Source: an uncultured Sphingorhabdus sp. (GTDB lineage Bacteria > Pseudomonadota > Alphaproteobacteria > Sphingomonadales > Sphingomonadaceae). From it: 64,000 nucleotides of DNA. Within the stretch, counting starts at the first letter, position 1. The number at the start of each line of letters is the position of its first letter. The notes beneath the pieces were generated by a model. The model was given only the letters and a program-made list of their open reading frames with translations. It did no database searches and was not told the DNA's origin. This document shows, piece by piece, positions 59,879-64,000 of the stretch. Location of the stretch: NCBI GenBank assembly GCA_905479715.1, contig CAJQNR010000082.1:1-64000 (forward strand), given 5' to 3'. The position numbers and the translations under genes are program-made.

Positions 59879-60195
59879 TTTGCTCCTCTAGCCGCTTTTT
59901 CTTCCAGTCCGGACAGGCCTTCGCGGCGCGCCAGTTCGGCGGTCACATCATCGAGAGACAGGTCCATATCGGCCAGCAACACCATCAGGTGAAAGACCAG
60001 GTCGGCCGCTTCCCCGGTCATCCCCTCCTTATCATCAAGCACAGCGGCAATTACCGCTTCGGTCGCCTCTTCCCCGAGCTTTTCGGCCATTTTGGCGCGG
60101 CCCTTGGCCCGCAGGCTGGCGACGTAGCTTTGGTCCGGCTCCGCTTCGCGGCGTTCCAAAATCGTGCGTTCGAGAGATTTGAGAATATTGGTCAT
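59875..60195 (-). CDS. hisE: phosphoribosyl-ATP diphosphatase HisE
   Basis: SYVASLRAKGRAKMAEKLGEEATEAVIAAVLDDKEGMTGEAADLVFHLMVLLA. Confidence 0.95.
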   Translation of the reverse strand: MTNILKSLERTILERREAEPDQSYVASLRAKGRAKMAEKLGEEATEAVIAAVLDDKEGMTGEAADLVFHLMVLLADMDLSLDDVTAELARREGLSGLEEKAARGAN

Positions 60196-60347
60196 CGCTG
60201 GCGGTTTGCGCGACGAATCGCCTGTTCGTCAAGTCCTAGCGGCACAAGTTTGCACATCTCGTAAAAAAGGGCCGCCAGTGCCCCCACTGACGACCCGGAA
60301 CCGGCCAGCCTGTAATTGGAGAACAGGTGGCTCGGGAATCATGATGG

Positions 60348-60722
60348 CTAGCGCTTTTTGCGGCGCCGGGCAGCCATTCGGCCAGTAACCAGTCCGGCCA
60401 GACCAAGGCCGAGCATCAGCATGTTGGACGGTTCAGGAACCGGTGTCCCGCCGCTTGAATAACCACCGGAGGAACCTGTCCCGCCGCTAGATCCGGTCGA
60501 TGTGCTGGTTGAGCCGCCATAGCTCGAGGAGCCCCAGCCCGAACTGCCCCATCCGGAACTGCCGCCACGTGAACTGCTTCCACGGGAGCTACTACCGCCG
60601 GAACTGCTCCAGCCCTTCACGCTTCCGCGACTGTCGCTGCTCGAGGTCGCTTCCGCCGGGGCGGCTGCGACGACAGCAATCGCTGCAGCAGCGGTCCAGA
60701 TTGTATATTTCATCACTTTCAT
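60348..60722 (-). CDS. small Ser/Gly-rich PEP-CTERM protein
   Basis: N-terminal signal, SSRGSSSRGGSSGWGSSGWGSS, C-terminal TPVPEPSNMLMLGLGLAGLVTGRMAARRRKKR. Confidence 0.88.
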   Translation of the reverse strand: MKVMKYTIWTAAAAIAVVAAAPAEATSSSDSRGSVKGWSSSGGSSSRGSSSRGGSSGWGSSGWGSSSYGGSTSTSTGSSGGTGSSGGYSSGGTPVPEPSNMLMLGLGLAGLVTGRMAARRRKKR

Positions 60723-60918
60723 GATCGAATTCCATTCCCACGTTCAAAAATCTTATGGAAATAGTTAAGCAAGAGCCTTGCCAGTTCGCCGGAAAGCGCA
60801 GCTTTGGGACGATAGAATAGTTAACGAGATTTCGAAAAACCAGAAAATGTAAAGTGAACCGACATTAACCATCGCTCACCATGGCGATCATCGGCGGATA
60901 TTTACAATTTTGGCCGGA

Positions 60919-61680
60919 TCAGGCCCGGGCGGGGAGCTTCGCGGCGCGCAGTGCGGCATGGGCATCGGCGATGCTATATTGACCAAAGTGGAATATGGAG
61001 GCGGCGAGCACCGCATTCGCATGGCCTTTGGTCACGCCCTCGACCAGATGGTCGAGATTGCCGACCCCGCCGCTGGCCACGACCGGAATCGAGACGGCAT
61101 CGGCCAACGTGCGCGTTAACTCGAGATCATAGCCGTCGCGGGTTCCGTCACGGTCCATCGAGGTCACCAGCAACTCCCCTGCCCCCAGATCGGCCATGCG
61201 GACGGCATGTTCCAGCGCGTCAATGCCGGTCGGGGTACGGCCCCCATGGGTGAATATTTCCCAGCGGCCTTCTTCGACTTTCCGGGCATCGATCGAGGCA
61301 ACCATGCACTGGCTGCCGAAGCGGGTGGCGATATCACTGACCACTTCGGGCCGCGACACAGCCGCGCTGTTCACCGCAACCTTGTCCGCTCCGGCCATCA
61401 ACAAGGCCCGCGCATCGTCCGCGGTGCGGACACCGCCGCCGACGGTCACCGGCATGAAACAGACCTCGGCGGTGCGCCGGACCACATCGATGATCGTATC
61501 GCGATTTTCATGGCTAGCGGTAATGTCGAGGAAGCAGAGCTCGTCAGCGCCAGCGGCATCATAGGCCTGCGCCTGCTCGACCGGATCACCGGCGTCCTGC
61601 AGATCAACGAAATTGACGCCCTTGACCACCCGGCCATTGGCGACATCGAGACAGGGAATGACGCGGATACGGACGGTCAT
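60919..61680 (-). CDS. hisF: imidazole glycerol phosphate synthase subunit HisF
   Basis: [50 protein letters not shown]. Confidence 0.97.
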   Translation of the reverse strand: MTVRIRVIPCLDVANGRVVKGVNFVDLQDAGDPVEQAQAYDAAGADELCFLDITASHENRDTIIDVVRRTAEVCFMPVTVGGGVRTADDARALLMAGADKVAVNSAAVSRPEVVSDIATRFGSQCMVASIDARKVEEGRWEIFTHGGRTPTGIDALEHAVRMADLGAGELLVTSMDRDGTRDGYDLELTRTLADAVSIPVVASGGVGNLDHLVEGVTKGHANAVLAASIFHFGQYSIADAHAALRAAKLPARA

Positions 61681-61694
61681 GAGCGTCCTGCCGT

Positions 61695-61761
61695 TCGTGT
61701 CGAGCGAAGTCGAGCGACACTGTCCTGCGATTTCAAGATGTCTCGACTGCGCTCGACACGA
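61695..61761. repeat. intergenic palindromic element between hisF and hisA
   Basis: tcgtgtcgagcgaagtcgag (61695-61714) inverted against ctcgactgcgctcgacacga (61742-61761), 19/20. Confidence 0.85.
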
Positions 61762-61776
61762 GTGGATTGGAACCGC

Positions 61777-62505
61777 TCAACCACGATTGGCCATCGCAAT
61801 CGCGGTCGCCAGATCGAGCCGCCCGTCATAGAGCGCCCTTCCGGTGATCACCCCTTCGACGCCGTCCTTGGCGTGGAGGCTCAGAATATGGATATCGTCC
61901 AGTCCCTTGACCCCGCCGCTGGCGATCACCGGGATATCGACACCCCGCGCCAGATCGACCGTGGCTTCGATATTGCAGCCGGTGAGCATGCCGTCGCGGC
62001 CGACGTCGGTGAACAGGATCGAGGCAACGCCTGCGTCTTCAAAGCGGCGGGCGAGATCGCGGACGCTGACATCCGATACGTCGGCCCATCCTTCGGTCGC
62101 GACCATGCCGTCGCGCGCGTCGACCGCAACAACGATGCCGCCTTCATATTCCTTCGCCATGTCCTTGACGAAATCGGGGTCCTTGAGCGCAGCGGTGCCA
62201 ATCACCAGCCGGGCGACCCCCAGTTCAAACCAGCGTTCAACCGTCTCGCGATTGCGGATGCCGCCGCCGAGCTGGACATAGCCGGGAAAGCTGGCGACAA
62301 TCGCTTCCACCGCTTCCGCGTTCTGGGGGGATCCGGCAAAGGCGCCGTCAAGATCAACAACGTGAATATGCTCGGCACCGGCAGCGGCAAACAGGCCTGC
62401 CTGTTCGGCTGGATTGTCGCCGTAAACGGTGGCGCGATCCATATCGCCTTCGGAAAGGCGAACGACTTCACCGGATTTGAGGTCAATTGCAGGAAATACG
62501 ATCAT
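61777..62505 (-). CDS. hisA: phosphoribosylformimino-5-aminoimidazole carboxamide ribotide isomerase HisA
   Basis: MIVFPAIDLKSGEVVRL; QLGGGIRNRETVERWFELGVARLVIGTAA. Confidence 0.97.
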   Translation of the reverse strand: MIVFPAIDLKSGEVVRLSEGDMDRATVYGDNPAEQAGLFAAAGAEHIHVVDLDGAFAGSPQNAEAVEAIVASFPGYVQLGGGIRNRETVERWFELGVARLVIGTAALKDPDFVKDMAKEYEGGIVVAVDARDGMVATEGWADVSDVSVRDLARRFEDAGVASILFTDVGRDGMLTGCNIEATVDLARGVDIPVIASGGVKGLDDIHILSLHAKDGVEGVITGRALYDGRLDLATAIAMANRG

Positions 62506-62528
62506 TTCAGAAATTCCGTTGGTGGTGG

Positions 62529-62587
62529 GCTTGTCGAACCATGGCTATCTGGCGAGAAAGATCCTTCGACAGGCTCTGGACGAACGG
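62529..62587. repeat. intergenic palindromic element between hisA and hisH
   Basis: gcttgtcgaacc ... ccttcgacaggctctggacgaacgg, inverted-repeat-like, resembles GTCGAA(G) repeats common in intergenic DNA. Confidence 0.6.
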
Positions 62588-62599
62588 TGTTCATCATAG

Positions 62600-63220
62600 T
62601 CATGGTTTCCACTCCAGAAAACGCTTGAGAAAGGCCAGCCCGTAAGCCTGGCTTTTCTCCGGATGAAATTGCACGCCGACGATATTGTCGCGGCCGACCG
62701 CCGATACCAGCGGCCCGCCGTGGCTGGTCTTGGCCAGAATATCCGCCTCGTTCACAGCATCAAAATGATAGCCGTGCAGATAATAAGCTTCGCCGGATTC
62801 GAGAAGATCATGCCCCTCGGTCGGGGTGACATCATTCCAGCCCATATGCGGGATTTTGATTTCGTCACTGGCGGGTTCGATTGCCTTTACCGTACCGCTG
62901 ATCCAGCCGAGACCGTCATGCTCGCCAAATTCAATGCCCTTGTCGGCGAGCATCTGCATTCCGACACAGATGCCGAGAAAGGGAATGGCTTCGCCGCGGA
63001 CCCGCCGATCCATCGCAGCGACCATGCCGTCAATGGCTACCAACGCATCGCGACAGGCACCAAAAGCGCCAACACCGGGCAATATGATCCGGTCCGCCCG
63101 CGCAACCATGGTCGGGTCGGCCGTCACCGCCACATCCCCGGCCCCTGCTGCGATCAGCGCATTATGAACACTGTGCAGATTGCCGGCGCCAAAATCGATC
63201 AGCGCGATTGTCTCAGCCAC
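62600..63220 (-). CDS. hisH: imidazole glycerol phosphate synthase subunit HisH
   Basis: [47 protein letters not shown]. Confidence 0.97.
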   Translation of the reverse strand: MAETIALIDFGAGNLHSVHNALIAAGAGDVAVTADPTMVARADRIILPGVGAFGACRDALVAIDGMVAAMDRRVRGEAIPFLGICVGMQMLADKGIEFGEHDGLGWISGTVKAIEPASDEIKIPHMGWNDVTPTEGHDLLESGEAYYLHGYHFDAVNEADILAKTSHGGPLVSAVGRDNIVGVQFHPEKSQAYGLAFLKRFLEWKP

Positions 63221-63806
63221 CCAACTGCCCCTTGGTCGAGGGAATCGCGTCGCCCTTGCGCGGATCGCGCTCTACCGCCTGACGCATCGCCCGGGCAAAG
63301 CCCTTGAAGATGCTTTCCGCGATATGGTGATTATTCTCGCCATAGAGCAATTCGATATGCAGGGTGATCCCGGCAGCATCGGCGACGCTGTGGAACCAGT
63401 GCTTGAACAATTCGGTATCCATCTCGCCGAGCCGTTCCTGGGTGAAACCTGCATTCCAGACGAAATAGGGCCGCCCCGAGATATCGAGCGCGACCCGGCT
63501 CAATGTCTCGTCCATCGGCGAATAGGCACTGCCGTAGCGCACGATACCGGCCTTGTCGCCGAGCGCCTGGTTAATCGCCTGGCCCACTGCGATCGCGCTG
63601 TCTTCGGTCGTGTGGTGCTGATCGACGTGGAGATCGCCCTTGATCCGCAATTTCAGGTCAATCAGCGAATGACGCGAAAATTGCTCGATCATATGATCGA
63701 GAAAACCGATGCCGGTAGACACGTCAAATTGGCCGGTTCCATCGAGGTTCAGCTCGACGAAAATCTCGGTTTCCTTGGTATTTCGTTCAATTGTCGCAGT
63801 TCTCAT
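63213..63806 (-). CDS. hisB: imidazoleglycerol-phosphate dehydratase HisB
   Basis: [42 protein letters not shown]. Confidence 0.97.
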   Translation of the reverse strand: MRTATIERNTKETEIFVELNLDGTGQFDVSTGIGFLDHMIEQFSRHSLIDLKLRIKGDLHVDQHHTTEDSAIAVGQAINQALGDKAGIVRYGSAYSPMDETLSRVALDISGRPYFVWNAGFTQERLGEMDTELFKHWFHSVADAAGITLHIELLYGENNHHIAESIFKGFARAMRQAVERDPRKGDAIPSTKGQLGG

Positions 63807-63920
63807 GCCACTGGCCTATAAAGGGTTGGACAAATCAGGCAAGAATTTCGCGGCCTTTGCTTGATAGGAAATTCATTTTACGCTCTTGACCCGCTGCTCG
63901 CTTCGCGCCACCTAGTGCAA

Positions 63921-64000
63921 ATGAGTGATGATGCCCCAGATAGCCTGATTCCTTACGATGAAATCGTCCAGGAAGCCCTGCGCGCGGTGGTAGGCCGGGT
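63921..64000 (+). CDS. SspB-like ClpXP adaptor, 5' part only
   Basis: MSDDAPDSLIPYDEIVQEALRAVVGR runs off the window end; resembles alphaproteobacterial SspB N-termini. Confidence 0.7.
   Translation, partial: MSDDAPDSLIPYDEIVQEALRAVVGR

Overview
Window of an alphaproteobacterial, probably Sphingomonadales-like, chromosome (lineage inferred from gene content and style, not proven). Ordinary regions: tRNA-Tyr, RlmB-type methyltransferase, two tandem paralogous lipoproteins, ferredoxin, DNA glycosylase, osmoprotectant-type ABC transporter with fused permease/substrate-binding protein, ccmAB, a chemotaxis cluster (MCP, GGDEF-EAL, cheR, cheB, cheY, cheW, cheA), putA, a MacAB/NodT efflux operon, thioredoxin, phosphoglucomutase, a stress-type trio (erythromycin esterase-like, DLH-like hydrolase, phosphoribosyltransferase), and a his cluster (hisB-H-A-F ... 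E) ending in the start of an SspB-like gene. The outstanding region is about 34.4-57.6 kb. It holds one 14.4-kb gene for a ~4,800-aa LEPR-motif/DUF4347/tandem-95-repeat surface or secreted protein. Immediately downstream, on the same strand, are a TolC-like outer membrane protein, a HlyD-like adaptor, a second HlyD-like adaptor with a long cytosolic N-terminus, and a fusion of an M50 site-2-type metalloprotease with a HlyD-like domain. No HlyB-type ABC ATPase is present and the giant protein shows no RTX repeats, so this looks like a non-canonical secretion/processing system for a giant protein. The block is bracketed by an imperfect ~46-bp direct repeat, one copy of which overlaps the 3' end of tRNA-Phe, with an IS200/IS605 transposase remnant next to it. 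No CRISPR array, rRNA or integrase was seen.
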